From assembly GCA_019637225.1 (NCBI GenBank), contig JAHBWC010000019.1, positions 34,129 through 98,128 of the forward strand: a stretch of 64,000 nt of DNA. The letters are read 5' to 3'. Shown in pieces: positions 29,078 to 38,041 of this stretch. The notes beneath the pieces were generated by a model. That model was not told where the DNA came from. It made no database searches and saw only the letters and a program-made list of their open reading frames with translations. The translations under genes were made by a program, and so were the position numbers. The DNA is from Labilithrix sp. (GTDB taxonomy: Bacteria > Myxococcota_A > Polyangia > Polyangiales > Polyangiaceae). Every line of letters begins with the position of its first letter. The first letter of the stretch is position 1.

Positions 29078-31843
29078 TTATCGAAGTCGCATCTCGAACC
29101 CGAGGCCGTCGGGGCCCTTCGCGACGACGGACACCGAGACCTCGTCGGGCGCGGTGACCGGGACGTCGGCGCCGTCGACCGTGACGGCGGCGATGGCCTC
29201 GCCGCGAGGGGGCCGGAGGACGAGGCGCCGCGTCACCCCCGGCGCGGGCCGCCACCGACCGCGGACGACTCCGCCGTCGCGCCCGATCTCGAAGAGCCGC
29301 GTGACGAACGCATAGCGAGCGTCGGGGACGTGCGGCTCGACGCGGACGCCGTCGGCGACCGGCTCGATCCCCGCCAGGCGCGCGGCGGCGAGCAGCGGCA
29401 TCGCGTGGACGTTGTTGTTCATCGTCGGGAAGTCCGTCATCGGCGTCACCGGGCTCGCCCACGTTCGCCCGGTCGTCGAGGAGACGCCGTCCGGTCCGCT
29501 CCAGATGCCGTGCCACGCCTCCGGGAACGCGCGCGCGCGGGCGGCGAGCGAGTTCCTCGCGAAGTGAGCGAACGCGCGCTCGTCGTCGTCGCGCGTGTAG
29601 CCCCAGGTGAGAAGGTGGCTGATCGCCGGCCAGACCTCGGCGCCGCGCGTGAGGGGCGCGCCGATCGGCGACGGCAGATCGAGCTCGTCGCGCACCCGCG
29701 TCGACAGCGCAGCGCGCTCGCCCGGCGAGAGGATCGGCGCGACCAGCCCCCAGACCTGGGCCTCGAGGTCGATCGCGTCCGCGCCGACGAGCTTGCCGTC
29801 GCCGAAGTACGCGCGCCCGAAGTAGCCGGAGACGACGGCCGCGCGCGCGGCGCTCGCGAGCGCCGGGAGCCGACCGCGGATCTCGTCGGCGAGCTCCGGC
29901 GCGCCGGGCTCGACGAGATCGGCGACGAGCGGCAGGACGTGGAGCGCCATCTGCGTGTTCGGAACGCTCTCGCCCTTCGCCTTCGCGAGCGCGCGATCGG
30001 GCGCGCGGAAGACGATGCCGTCGGACCAGTCGCCGGAGTGCAGGCGCACGAGCCCGTGCTCGCCGGTGCCGACCGCGTCGAAGAGATGACGCACCGCGCG
30101 CGTCACGTGCGCGAGGACGGTCGCCTCGTTCTCGGCGCGCCGCGGCCAGTAGGAGACGCGCTCGTCCAGGAAGGCGACGTCGCCGGTCGCGCCGAGGTAC
30201 TCGATCATCGCGAGGAGGAAGAACAGATCGAGATCGCTCGGCGACGAGTGGATCCCGAGGCCGTCGTCGAGCCTGCCGTGCCCCTGGAACGCGTACGAGA
30301 AGCGGGAGTCCTCCGCGTGCGCGAGCCCCATCGCGAGGCGGAGCTGCTCTCGCGCGCGCTCGGGGTGCGTGTAGACGAGCGGCATCGCGAAGAGCGCCGT
30401 GTCACGGAGCGCGCCGTCGGCGCCGTGGAGATAGAGGTACGCGGACCCCTGCGGGACGACGTGGCTGTCCCAGTACTCGCGGTAGCCGGTGCTCACCTCC
30501 ACCTGCGACGCATGCCAGGCGAGCTCGCGGTGGAGGAACGGCTCGCGCTCGGTGGCGAAGTAGAGCAGCTTCGACCGGAGGGCGTCGGCTTGCTCTCTCC
30601 GGAGGTCACGCGCGGGATCGCGCCAGGCGGGATCGATGGCGATCGCCTCGCCTTCGGCCGTGTAGCCGTACGCGAAGCGGAGCGTCCTCTTCTCTCCGGG
30701 CGCGAGCTCGAGGTCGCTCCGCATCACGAACGCCAGCGGCTGACCGACGGCGGAGCGCTCGATCGTCGAGACCTCCGAGTCGCGCCGCCCGACGACGGCG
30801 TCCGGCGCCTCGGGCCCACCCGCGCCGAAGAACGTCTCCTCGTCGGTGAAGACGCGGGCGGTCTCGCCGATCACCTGGGCGAGGAACGGATCGCCGGGGT
30901 AGCGATCGACCTCGTCGGGCTCGCCGCGCGGAGGGCGCGGTGGCCCGATCCAGCGGCGGCGCACCGCGAGGAGGCGCTCCTCGGGCGACCACGTGGCCCG
31001 CTCGGTGAAGAGCTCGTTGCGCGCGTCGCGCTCCATCGCGGCGCGCTCGACGGCCTGCGGGAGCTGGCCGGAGACGAGCCAGTTGATCTCGATCGGCCGG
31101 CGAGCGACGTCCCAGTACTCGTAGTGCGCGACGGTCTTCCGCGCGCTCGACAGGTTCTCGATGACGACCTCGTCGAGCAGCACCGGCGCGTCGCCCGCCG
31201 GCGCGAAGGTGCGGCGGAGGACGCGGACGTCGCGGTGGCTCGTCTCGGCCTCGGCGTACCCCATGCCGAAGCGACGGCGCGTGACCGATCCGCGCGGGCG
31301 GAGCTTGTACGCGGTGCACCAGACGCGCTCACCGTCGTCGACCCAGCCGAAGCCGCCGCCGAGAGCGCGCTCGCTCACCCCGACCTTGGCGAGGTAGCTG
31401 ACGCCGCGATCCTGCGTGACGAGCTCGACGAACCCGTCGTTGCTCACGAGGCCGTTGACGCGATCGTTGCCGAAGGCCGCCCAGTGCGCGCGCGTCTCGA
31501 CCCCGTCCGTGCGTGGATACGAAGCGCGCTCGTCCGCGTTCTGATCGAGGCCGTAGTCGTAGGCGGGGAGGCCGAGGTCGTCGAGCGTCCAGGTCCCGAA
31601 GACGCCGCTGCCGGTGGAGCACGGCGCGAAGCGCGTCGGCTCGTCGACGGACGGCGCGACGCACGACTCCGGCGGCGGCACGTACGGCGGATCCTCGGGG
31701 GGCAGCGCCTCGCCGGGAGCGCCGGCTCCGCACGCCGCGCCGAGGAGGGCCGACGCGACCACCGCCGCGACGGCGCGACGGCGGGCGCCGGCGATGCGCG
31801 CCCACGAGGAACGATTCACGAGCAGGTTCCGAGTCGGGCTCAC
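29078..31843 (-). CDS. Secreted lipoprotein with six-hairpin glycosidase domain (GH94-like)
   Basis: The 921-residue protein has a lipobox signal (VVASALLGAACGAG), then an N-terminal beta domain (about 80-430), an alpha/alpha barrel (about 440-820) and a C-terminal beta domain. The barrel carries SGDWSDG near residue 605, matching the GDWNDG motif that holds the catalytic Asp of cellobiose/chitobiose phosphorylases (GH94), and FQGHGRLDDG and PTMNNNVHAMP-like segments. GH94 enzymes are normally cytoplasmic phosphorylases that use inorganic phosphate, so a membrane-anchored export form is odd; hydrolysis or another related six-hairpin activity is possible. It stands alone between the kinase operon and the FHA regulator. 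Confidence 0.85.
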   Translation of the reverse strand: MSPTRNLLVNRSSWARIAGARRRAVAAVVASALLGAACGAGAPGEALPPEDPPYVPPPESCVAPSVDEPTRFAPCSTGSGVFGTWTLDDLGLPAYDYGLDQNADERASYPRTDGVETRAHWAAFGNDRVNGLVSNDGFVELVTQDRGVSYLAKVGVSERALGGGFGWVDDGERVWCTAYKLRPRGSVTRRRFGMGYAEAETSHRDVRVLRRTFAPAGDAPVLLDEVVIENLSSARKTVAHYEYWDVARRPIEINWLVSGQLPQAVERAAMERDARNELFTERATWSPEERLLAVRRRWIGPPRPPRGEPDEVDRYPGDPFLAQVIGETARVFTDEETFFGAGGPEAPDAVVGRRDSEVSTIERSAVGQPLAFVMRSDLELAPGEKRTLRFAYGYTAEGEAIAIDPAWRDPARDLRREQADALRSKLLYFATEREPFLHRELAWHASQVEVSTGYREYWDSHVVPQGSAYLYLHGADGALRDTALFAMPLVYTHPERAREQLRLAMGLAHAEDSRFSYAFQGHGRLDDGLGIHSSPSDLDLFFLLAMIEYLGATGDVAFLDERVSYWPRRAENEATVLAHVTRAVRHLFDAVGTGEHGLVRLHSGDWSDGIVFRAPDRALAKAKGESVPNTQMALHVLPLVADLVEPGAPELADEIRGRLPALASAARAAVVSGYFGRAYFGDGKLVGADAIDLEAQVWGLVAPILSPGERAALSTRVRDELDLPSPIGAPLTRGAEVWPAISHLLTWGYTRDDDERAFAHFARNSLAARARAFPEAWHGIWSGPDGVSSTTGRTWASPVTPMTDFPTMNNNVHAMPLLAAARLAGIEPVADGVRVEPHVPDARYAFVTRLFEIGRDGGVVRGRWRPAPGVTRRLVLRPPRGEAIAAVTVDGADVPVTAPDEVSVSVVAKGPDGLGFEMRLR

Positions 31844-31912
31844 TGCCGCGGACGAGCAGCAAGCGCCGTGCCGCTAGCGCGCCGGGCCGCGAGCGCGCCG
31901 GGCGCGCGACGA

Positions 31913-33244
31913 TCAGCCCTGGCTCCGCTTCATCAGGCGATGGAGGTGCTGGCGGGCGATCCCGGCGTGCTCGGCGGCGCGCGTCACGTTGCCGTCGAAG
32001 CGCGCGAGCACCTTGCGGACGTACTCACGCTCGACGTGATCGCCCGCGCGCTGGCGCACCTCCGCGAGCGGGCGATCGTCCGGGACGTCGAAGGCGAACG
32101 TCGCGGGCGTCGCGGACGGATCGCCTGCGGACCGCTGGGTGGAAGCGCCCGTCAACCCGAGCGCCACCGCGCGCTCGACGAAGTTCCGCAGCTCGCGCAC
32201 GTTGCCGGGCCACGGCCGGACGCGCGCGCGGCGGAGGAGCTCGTCGAGGTCCGCCGGAGCGAGCCTGCTCTCGGCGAAGTGCGCGACGAGCGAAGACAGA
32301 TCGTCCAGACGCTCGCGGAGCGGCGGGACGTCGGCCACGAGCACGGCGACCCGGAAGTAGAGGTCCTCGCGGAACGTGCCCTCGGTCGCGGCGCGCCGGA
32401 GATCGCGGTGCGTCGCGCAGACGATCCGGACGTCCGCCTTGCGATGCTGCGACTCGCCGAGCCGCCGGAAGGTGCGCGTCTCGAGCAAGCGCAGCAGCTT
32501 CGGCTGGAGCTCGATCGGCAGCTCACCGATCTCGTCGAGGAACAGCGTCCCGCCCTCGGCCGCCTCGACGGCGCCCGGCCGATCGCGATCGGCGCCGGTG
32601 AACGCGCCTCGCTTGACGCCGAAGAGCTCGGCCTCGAGCAGGTTCGCCGGCATCGCCGCGCAGTCGACCACCACGAACGGCATCCCGGCGCGCGGCGACG
32701 CGTCGTGGAGCGCCTCGGCGACGAGCTCCTTGCCCGTTCCGGTCTCGCCGCGGACGAGCACGGTCGCCTCGCTCGCGGCGCAGCGCGCGAGCCGCGCGTA
32801 GAGGGCGCGCATCGGGTCCGAGCCGCCTCGCAAGCGGTGAAACCTCGGATGCGCCCAGAGCTCGCGCTGCCGCTCGCCCTTTCGGTAGCCGACGACGAGC
32901 GTGGCGTCGCCGAGACGGATCGTCCCGCCGTTCGGGACGAGCGCCGAGCCCACGCGGATCCCCTCGAGCCACGTGCCGTTCTTGCTGCCGAGGTCGGTGA
33001 CCCAGAGGCCGTCCGCGCGCGACGCGAGCTCGGCGTGGAGCCGCGACACCTTCGGATCGCGAAGCACGAGCGCGACCTCGTTCGACGCGCCGACGACGAG
33101 CACCTCGTCGACGACCACGGCGCGGACGCCGCCGCCGTCGGTGACGGTGACGGTGGCGACGATCGCCGGCTCGCGTCGCACCGTCGGATGGCCGAGCCCG
33201 GTCTGGGTCGACTCCGGACGCTCGTCGTCGAGCTCGCGCGCCAT
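31913..33244 (-). CDS. FHA-domain sigma54-dependent activator
   Basis: The 443-residue protein starts with an FHA phosphothreonine-binding domain (about 30-120: SRLHAELA, LGSKNGTWLEG, IRLGD), then an AAA+ domain (about 140-370) with GETGTGKELV, GAFTGA in KRGAFTGADR, GGTLFLDEIGELP and WPGNVRELRN, and a C-terminal Fis-type HTH (NVTRAAEHAGIARQHLHR). FHA-type enhancer-binding proteins in myxobacteria are usually controlled by Ser/Thr kinases. A Ser/Thr kinase gene is transcribed divergently 182 bp away, which makes it a natural partner. Start is the ATG at 33244. Confidence 0.95.
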   Translation of the reverse strand: MARELDDERPESTQTGLGHPTVRREPAIVATVTVTDGGGVRAVVVDEVLVVGASNEVALVLRDPKVSRLHAELASRADGLWVTDLGSKNGTWLEGIRVGSALVPNGGTIRLGDATLVVGYRKGERQRELWAHPRFHRLRGGSDPMRALYARLARCAASEATVLVRGETGTGKELVAEALHDASPRAGMPFVVVDCAAMPANLLEAELFGVKRGAFTGADRDRPGAVEAAEGGTLFLDEIGELPIELQPKLLRLLETRTFRRLGESQHRKADVRIVCATHRDLRRAATEGTFREDLYFRVAVLVADVPPLRERLDDLSSLVAHFAESRLAPADLDELLRRARVRPWPGNVRELRNFVERAVALGLTGASTQRSAGDPSATPATFAFDVPDDRPLAEVRQRAGDHVEREYVRKVLARFDGNVTRAAEHAGIARQHLHRLMKRSQG

Positions 33245-33305
33245 CGCCTTCAGGATATCCCGGCGTCACGCGCGAGACGACACCTCGCGGCTCCGGCGTC
33301 TCCTC

Positions 33306-33359
33306 GGAGGTGACACGGCGCGGCCCCAGAGCCCGACCGGTGTCACGCGGGAGGTGACA
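33306..33359. promoter_or_regulatory. Direct repeats GGAGGTGACA, 44 bp apart, with an inverted half-site
   Basis: GGAGGTGACA occurs at 33306-33315 and 33350-33359 in the 182-bp region between the divergent FHA regulator and Ser/Thr kinase genes. An inverted GTGTCAC lies between them at 33340-33346, complementary to GTGACAC at 33310-33316. The 44-bp spacing is about four helical turns, as expected for cooperative protein binding. A binding site for a regulator of one or both genes is plausible, possibly the FHA protein itself. Confidence 0.35.
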
Positions 33360-33426
33360 GGAACAAGCGCGTCTCTCTCGACGGGCGCGCGTGTCGGTCC
33401 GGCGAGCGAGTGGTAGCCTCGCGCCG

Positions 33427-35058
33427 ATGCTCGGGGAGTCGCTCGTCAACACGGTCATCGCGGGCAAGTACCGCGTGGAGCGTGTGCTCGGCGCGGGCGG
33501 GATGGGGGTCGTCGTCGCGGCGACGCACCTCGAGCTCGACGATCGCGTCGCGATCAAGGTGCTCAGGCCGGAGACCGCGCGCGATCGCGTGAGCGTGCAG
33601 CGGTTCCTCCGCGAGGGGAAGATCGCGGCGCGGCTCGAGAGCGAGCACGTCGCGCGCGTCCGCGACGTCGGGCGCCTCGACGACGGCACACCGTTCCTCG
33701 TGATGGAGCTGCTCACCGGCGAGGACCTCCACGCGCGCCTCAAGCGCGAGGGCCCGCTCCCCGTCGAGGCGGTCGTCGATCTCGCGCTCCAGGCGTGCGA
33801 GGCGCTGGCCGAGGCGCACGACGCGGGCGTCGTCCATCGCGACCTCAAGCCGTCGAACATGTTCGTGACGCGCCGGCGCAACGGCGAGCCGTGCCTCAAG
33901 CTGCTCGACTTCGGCATCTCGAAGCTCTGCGACGACTCCGAGGCTACGGGCGTCACGCAGGCCGCCGCGGTGTTCGGCTCGCCGCGCTACATGTCGCCCG
34001 AGCAGCTCGCCTCGACGGGCAACGTCGATCCGCGCACGGACGTGTGGTCGCTCGCGGTCGCGCTCCACGAGCTCCTCGCGGGCGCGCCGCCGTTCCGTGG
34101 CGCCACGCTCGCGAACGTTCACCTCGCGATCATGAACGACACGCCCGCGCCGCTCGACCAGATCCGGAGCGACGTCCCCGAAGAGCTCGCGCGCGCCGTG
34201 ACCTCGGCGCTCGCGAAGCAGCGCTCGGCGCGGACGCCGACGATCGCGGACTTCGCGGAGGCGATCGCGAGCCACGCGTCGCCGCTCGGACGCGCGGCGC
34301 TCGAGACGCTCCGCTTCACGCGGGACGCGCGAGACGCGCGGCCGCCCGCGTCGCGCGAGGCGCCCGCGTCGCGCGAGGCGCCCGCGTCGCGCGACGCCCA
34401 CGCATCGCGCGACGTGGCGGCGTCGCGCGAGCCGGCGTCGCGCGAGGCCTCCGCGTTGCGCGCGCCCGCATCGCGCGAGGCCCCCGAGAACGTCCTCGAC
34501 GCGTCGATGCTCGCGGACGGATCGGCTCGAAGCGTCGGGCGCGAGACCTGGACGCAGACCGAGGGACCGCACCCCGCGCTGGCTCCAGCACGCGCGGAAG
34601 CGCCGGCGCCCCCGCCCCCGGTCCACGCTCCGGGCGCGCCGGGTCACCCGACGACGCTCGGCAACTTCGCCGGCGGCTCGCTGCCTCCGCCTTCACCGGC
34701 GGGCGGCGGTCTCACGGCGGCCGTCGCCGGGTTCGGGCTCCTCATGCTCGTCGGCGCAATCGCGACCGGCATCGCCTTGACGCGACGAGCACCGCCGCAC
34801 GCCCTCGCTCACGACGGCGCGACCGCCGCGACGACCGCCGCGCCTCCGCCGACGCCGATCGCCGTTCCCATCGTGATCGGCTCCTCGGCTCCGGCGGCGA
34901 CGTCGACATCCGCCACCGAGTCCGCGCCGGCGAGCGCGACGCCCACGACCGCCGCGCCGACCCGCGCGACGGCGGCGCCCGGCGCGGGCAGGCGCGCGAG
35001 CCCACCACGGACCGCGCCGTCCGCGCGCCCGCTGCCGCTCCCCGACGATCGACGCTGA
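33427..35058 (+). CDS. Hanks-type Ser/Thr protein kinase with repetitive linker and membrane anchor
   Basis: ATG 33427 gives 543 residues. The kinase domain (about 14-275) has LGAGGMGVVVAA, Lys44 in VAIKVL, HRDLKPSN, LDFGISKL, SPRYMSPEQ and a Glu-Asp-Leu lobe typical of active kinases. Residues about 305-360 are a tandem linker of ASREAP-type hexapeptides. One transmembrane helix follows (AVAGFGLLMLVGAIATGIAL, near 440), then a Thr/Ala/Pro-rich exterior tail. The gene is divergent from the FHA-sigma54 regulator, whose FHA domain could bind a substrate phosphorylated by this kinase; this is inferred from context. Confidence 0.95.
   Translation: MLGESLVNTVIAGKYRVERVLGAGGMGVVVAATHLELDDRVAIKVLRPETARDRVSVQRFLREGKIAARLESEHVARVRDVGRLDDGTPFLVMELLTGEDLHARLKREGPLPVEAVVDLALQACEALAEAHDAGVVHRDLKPSNMFVTRRRNGEPCLKLLDFGISKLCDDSEATGVTQAAAVFGSPRYMSPEQLASTGNVDPRTDVWSLAVALHELLAGAPPFRGATLANVHLAIMNDTPAPLDQIRSDVPEELARAVTSALAKQRSARTPTIADFAEAIASHASPLGRAALETLRFTRDARDARPPASREAPASREAPASRDAHASRDVAASREPASREASALRAPASREAPENVLDASMLADGSARSVGRETWTQTEGPHPALAPARAEAPAPPPPVHAPGAPGHPTTLGNFAGGSLPPPSPAGGGLTAAVAGFGLLMLVGAIATGIALTRRAPPHALAHDGATAATTAAPPPTPIAVPIVIGSSAPAATSTSATESAPASATPTTAAPTRATAAPGAGRRASPPRTAPSARPLPLPDDRR
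34348..34485 (+). repeat. Tandem repeat encoding ASREAP-type units in the kinase linker
   Basis: About seven degenerate copies of an 18- to 24-bp unit (GCGTCGCGCGAGGCGCCC-like) encode Ala-Ser-Arg-Glu/Asp-Ala-Pro units between the kinase domain and the transmembrane helix. Such in-frame repeats can vary in number between strains and set linker length. Confidence 0.6.
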
Positions 35059-35061
35059 CGC

Positions 35062-35080
35062 CGCGGCCTCACGGGCCGCG
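35062..35080. terminator. Hairpin between convergent kinase and glycosyltransferase genes
   Basis: CGCGGCC, a 5-nt loop and GGCCGCG form a perfect 7-bp stem that fills the 27-bp gap between stop codons at 35058 and 35086. Its position suggests a terminator shared by both transcripts. No T-tract is present. Confidence 0.4.
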
Positions 35081-35085
35081 CGCGA

Positions 35086-36705
35086 TCAGGTCGCGATCTG
35101 CGGGTGGAGCTCGGCCTTCGTCTTCGAGTGGTCCTCGGCCGGACGCAGGTGGCCGACGAGGTACAGGCCCGCGTTGAGCGCCGCCCACGAGCGGAAGTGC
35201 TCGAACGTCGTCATCCACTGGAGGACACGCGGGCCCTCGGCGGCCGCGCCGATCCGACACGCCGCGGCGTGCTCCTGCGCGTGGATGAACGCGTCGGCGA
35301 TGCGCTGCTGCACGGCGAGCGGCGAGCTCCGCTCGCGCGCCATCTTCGAGGCGCCCTTGCCGATCCGCGCGCGCTCCTGCGGGTCGGAGAGGAGGTCGAC
35401 GACGGCGCGGCCGAACGCGGTGTCGGCCTCCTTCTCCTCGCGCATGCCCTTGCCCGGCGACAAGAGCACGCCGTTGACGCCGTCGCGGATCTGCGAGGAG
35501 ACGCCCATGCCGTCGGCGAACGCGACCGTCGGGGTCCCGCACCAGAGCGCCTCGCCCATGACGTTGCCGTACGTCTCGCTGAGCGAGGCGTGCACGAAGA
35601 GGTCGGCGTAGGCGTAGTAGTTCGGCATCTCGGTGAACGGGACTTCACCGGGGAAGAACACGCGATGGGCGACGCCCTCTTCGCGCGCGACGCGCTTGTA
35701 GTACTCGCTGTCGGGGCCCTCGCCGAGCAGGGTCAGCGTGGCCTCGCGATCGACCGGCGCGACGTGGCGCGCGAAGATGCGGATGATCCGGTCCTGGCTC
35801 TTCTCGCGCGTGTGACGCCCCGCGCAGAGGAGGCGCGCGCCGCGCCAGGCCGCGTCGCCCGCGCCCTCGAGGTGGGTGTACGGATCGTCGCCGAGCGCAC
35901 GGTCGAAGATCGCCGGCTGCACCGCGCGCGGGATGACGTGGATGGGGCAGGTGACGCCGCGCTCGCGCCAGTACGAGCGGAGCCCCTCGGAGAGGACGAC
36001 GAGGCCGTCCGAGTCGTTGTAGATGTTCGCGAAGTGGCTCTCGCACGGGCGCTTGAGGGCGAGCTCGAGGCCGGTGTTCACCCAGCCGAGGCGCTTCATG
36101 TTCTCGGGCAGGAGCACGTCGTACGCCGCCGAGAGGTGCGTGGTGTTCACGCAGATGAGCGGGATGCCGCGCATCTTCCGGAGCCACACGCCGAAGTGGA
36201 GCGAGAGCGTCGTCGCCTGGGCGAAGACGATGTCGAAGTTCCAGCGGCTCGCGTCGTAGACCCAGCGCTCCAGCGGGAGCGGAACATGCAGACCGGGATA
36301 GGTCTTCAGGGGCAGGCTGGGGAGAGCGACCGTACCGGGCGCGAGCTCCTCGGGCCTGGCGTCGGGGTCGTGGGGGCCGATGACTGTGACTTCATGACCA
36401 CACCGACGCAATTCTTGGTACAGGAACCGTGTCTGAAACGCTGCACCGTTGGCGTAGGGAATTCGCGTGAAATCACTGAGGATCGCAACGCGCAGAGGAC
36501 GGCCGTGCCGCGCCGAGAGGGCCGCGAACGGCGATTCGCTCGTCTCGTTGGCCGGCCCGGCAGCGCGTGAAAACGCGGACCTCGGGCCGTCGGCGCGGTG
36601 CGTACGAGGCTGCGCGGTGACGCCCTCGAAGGGAGAGCTGCCGCTATGAAGGTCCTCGACGTTACGGAATTCTATTCCGAAAGGGGCGGCGGGGTTCGAA
36701 GCCAT
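35086..36705 (-). CDS. GT4-family glycosyltransferase
   Basis: A GT-B glycosyltransferase of the GT4 type. It has an N-terminal Rossmann region (RVAILSDFTRIPYANGAAF, GHEVTVIGPHDPDA) and a C-terminal donor-binding region (CAGRHTREKSQD, LGEGPDSEYYKRV, FPGEVPFTEMPNYYAYADLF, and the E-x7-E segment HASLSETYGNVMGEALWCG). It resembles SqdX/PimB-type enzymes that add sugars to lipids. The start is uncertain: ATG at 36703-36705 is the nearest ordinary start, but it overlaps the divergent gene by 60 bp; the family-like sequence begins at a CTG at 36493-36495. The N-terminal coding region is unusually AT-rich for this window. Confidence 0.85.
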   Translation of the reverse strand: MASNPAAPFGIEFRNVEDLHSGSSPFEGVTAQPRTHRADGPRSAFSRAAGPANETSESPFAALSARHGRPLRVAILSDFTRIPYANGAAFQTRFLYQELRRCGHEVTVIGPHDPDARPEELAPGTVALPSLPLKTYPGLHVPLPLERWVYDASRWNFDIVFAQATTLSLHFGVWLRKMRGIPLICVNTTHLSAAYDVLLPENMKRLGWVNTGLELALKRPCESHFANIYNDSDGLVVLSEGLRSYWRERGVTCPIHVIPRAVQPAIFDRALGDDPYTHLEGAGDAAWRGARLLCAGRHTREKSQDRIIRIFARHVAPVDREATLTLLGEGPDSEYYKRVAREEGVAHRVFFPGEVPFTEMPNYYAYADLFVHASLSETYGNVMGEALWCGTPTVAFADGMGVSSQIRDGVNGVLLSPGKGMREEKEADTAFGRAVVDLLSDPQERARIGKGASKMARERSSPLAVQQRIADAFIHAQEHAAACRIGAAAEGPRVLQWMTTFEHFRSWAALNAGLYLVGHLRPAEDHSKTKAELHPQIAT

Positions 36706-37935
36706 CTGGCTCTCAAAGGTCACGTTCTGTGCCAGCTGGGGCACGACCATGTCGTGGTGGCCCCCGGGTCCCACGACGACGAGCAGCCGGGTGGCCGCGA
36801 AGGAGTTCCGAACGAGCGCCGTCTAGCACGCGCCGCCGGAAGCGCACGGGTGATTCGGGTCTCGGGCCCCGCCTCTCCCTACGACCCGAGTTACCATCTC
36901 TTGCTGAATACACGCAAAATTCGGGATCTCGTGGCGCGCGAGAGGCCGGACGTCCTCGAGATCCACTCTCCTTATATGGCGGCCGTCGGCGCCCTCCGCG
37001 CCGACCCGAAGACGTACGGGATCCGGACGTTCCAGTGGCACTCGGACTTCATCGACACGTACGGCGGCGTGCTCGAAGACAAGCTCCCGCGGATCCCCTC
37101 GCCGCTCGTACGGACGGTGACGCGCCCGCTCTGGTCTCTCGTTCGGTCGATCGCCCGGCGGTGCGACGCGACGCTCGTCGCGTCGGCGTGGCAGGTCGGA
37201 AAGCTCACGTCGCACGGCGTCCCGAACGTCGTGCATCGTCCGTTCGGGATCGAGCGCGACGTCTTCCGCCCCGACGCGCGCTCGTTCGAGGCGCGCCGCG
37301 AGCTGCTCGCGCTCGCCGGACGAGACGCGGCCGACGAGCGGACGGCGGTGATCGTCGGGGTCGGGCGCTTCGCGATCGAGAAGCGCTGGGACGTCGTGAT
37401 CGACGCGTTCTTGCGGGTCCGCGCGCGCGGACGCGACGCCGTGCTCGTGCTCTTCGGCGACGGCCCCGAGCGCGAACGGATGAAGGCGCGCGCGCGAGGC
37501 GAGCACGAGGCCGGCTCCCCGAACGCGGGCGCGTTCGCCGACGACGTGGTGCTCCCCGGCTTCTCGAAGGACCGCGCCGGTCTCGCGCGGTCCCTCGCCA
37601 GCGCCGACGCGCTCGTCCACGGCTGCCCCTTCGAAACGTTCGGGCTCTCGATCGCGGAGGCGATGAGCTGCGGGCTCCCCGCGGTCGTCCCCGACGACGG
37701 CGGCGCCGCCGAGATGCACGACCCCGCGAGCGGCGAGCAGTACCCCGCGGGGGACGCCGCCGCGTGCGCGGACGCGCTCGACCGCCTCCTCGACCGCGTC
37801 GCCACGGACGGCGAGGCGATGCGCGCGTCGGCGGCGCGAGCGGCCTCCCGCCTGCCGTCGGTGCGCGAGCAATTCGAGGAGCAGGTCGCGCTCTACGCGG
37901 AGCTCCTCGCGCGCCGCACCTCGGAGCCGCGATAA
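36646..37935 (+). CDS. GT4-family glycosyltransferase (mannosyltransferase-like)
   Basis: The ATG at 36646, preceded by GGGAGAG, gives 429 residues. The N-terminus DVTEFYSERGGGVRSHL and the segments LEIHSPYMAAVGAL, TFQWHSDFIDTYGG, VGVGRFAIEKRWDVVIDAF, LFGDGPERERM, LPGFSKDRAGLARSLASADALVHGCPFETFGLSIAEAMSCG match GT4 enzymes such as MgtA/PimC-type alpha-mannosyltransferases. It should transfer a nucleotide-activated sugar to a lipid or sugar acceptor at the inner membrane. It is divergent from the other GT4 gene; the two probably act on one glycolipid or glycan. The first 30 codons are AT-richer than the rest. Confidence 0.9.
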   Translation: MKVLDVTEFYSERGGGVRSHLALKGHVLCQLGHDHVVVAPGSHDDEQPGGREGVPNERRLARAAGSARVIRVSGPASPYDPSYHLLLNTRKIRDLVARERPDVLEIHSPYMAAVGALRADPKTYGIRTFQWHSDFIDTYGGVLEDKLPRIPSPLVRTVTRPLWSLVRSIARRCDATLVASAWQVGKLTSHGVPNVVHRPFGIERDVFRPDARSFEARRELLALAGRDAADERTAVIVGVGRFAIEKRWDVVIDAFLRVRARGRDAVLVLFGDGPERERMKARARGEHEAGSPNAGAFADDVVLPGFSKDRAGLARSLASADALVHGCPFETFGLSIAEAMSCGLPAVVPDDGGAAEMHDPASGEQYPAGDAAACADALDRLLDRVATDGEAMRASAARAASRLPSVREQFEEQVALYAELLARRTSEPR

Positions 37936-38041
37936 CCAAAGGGAAGTTCGCGGTGTGCTTCCCGACAACGCCCACGACAGCGCGATCAGGTGCGAGCGAT
38001 CTGCCCGCGGAAGGTTGCGCGCGGGGAGGGTTCACGTGACG

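Noticed and set aside
29330..33313. A 1327-codon plus-strand open frame
   Set aside because: It is antisense to the GH94-like and FHA-sigma54 genes and has Arg/Glu/Asp-rich low-complexity sequence with no domain. Such frames arise from high-GC codon bias.
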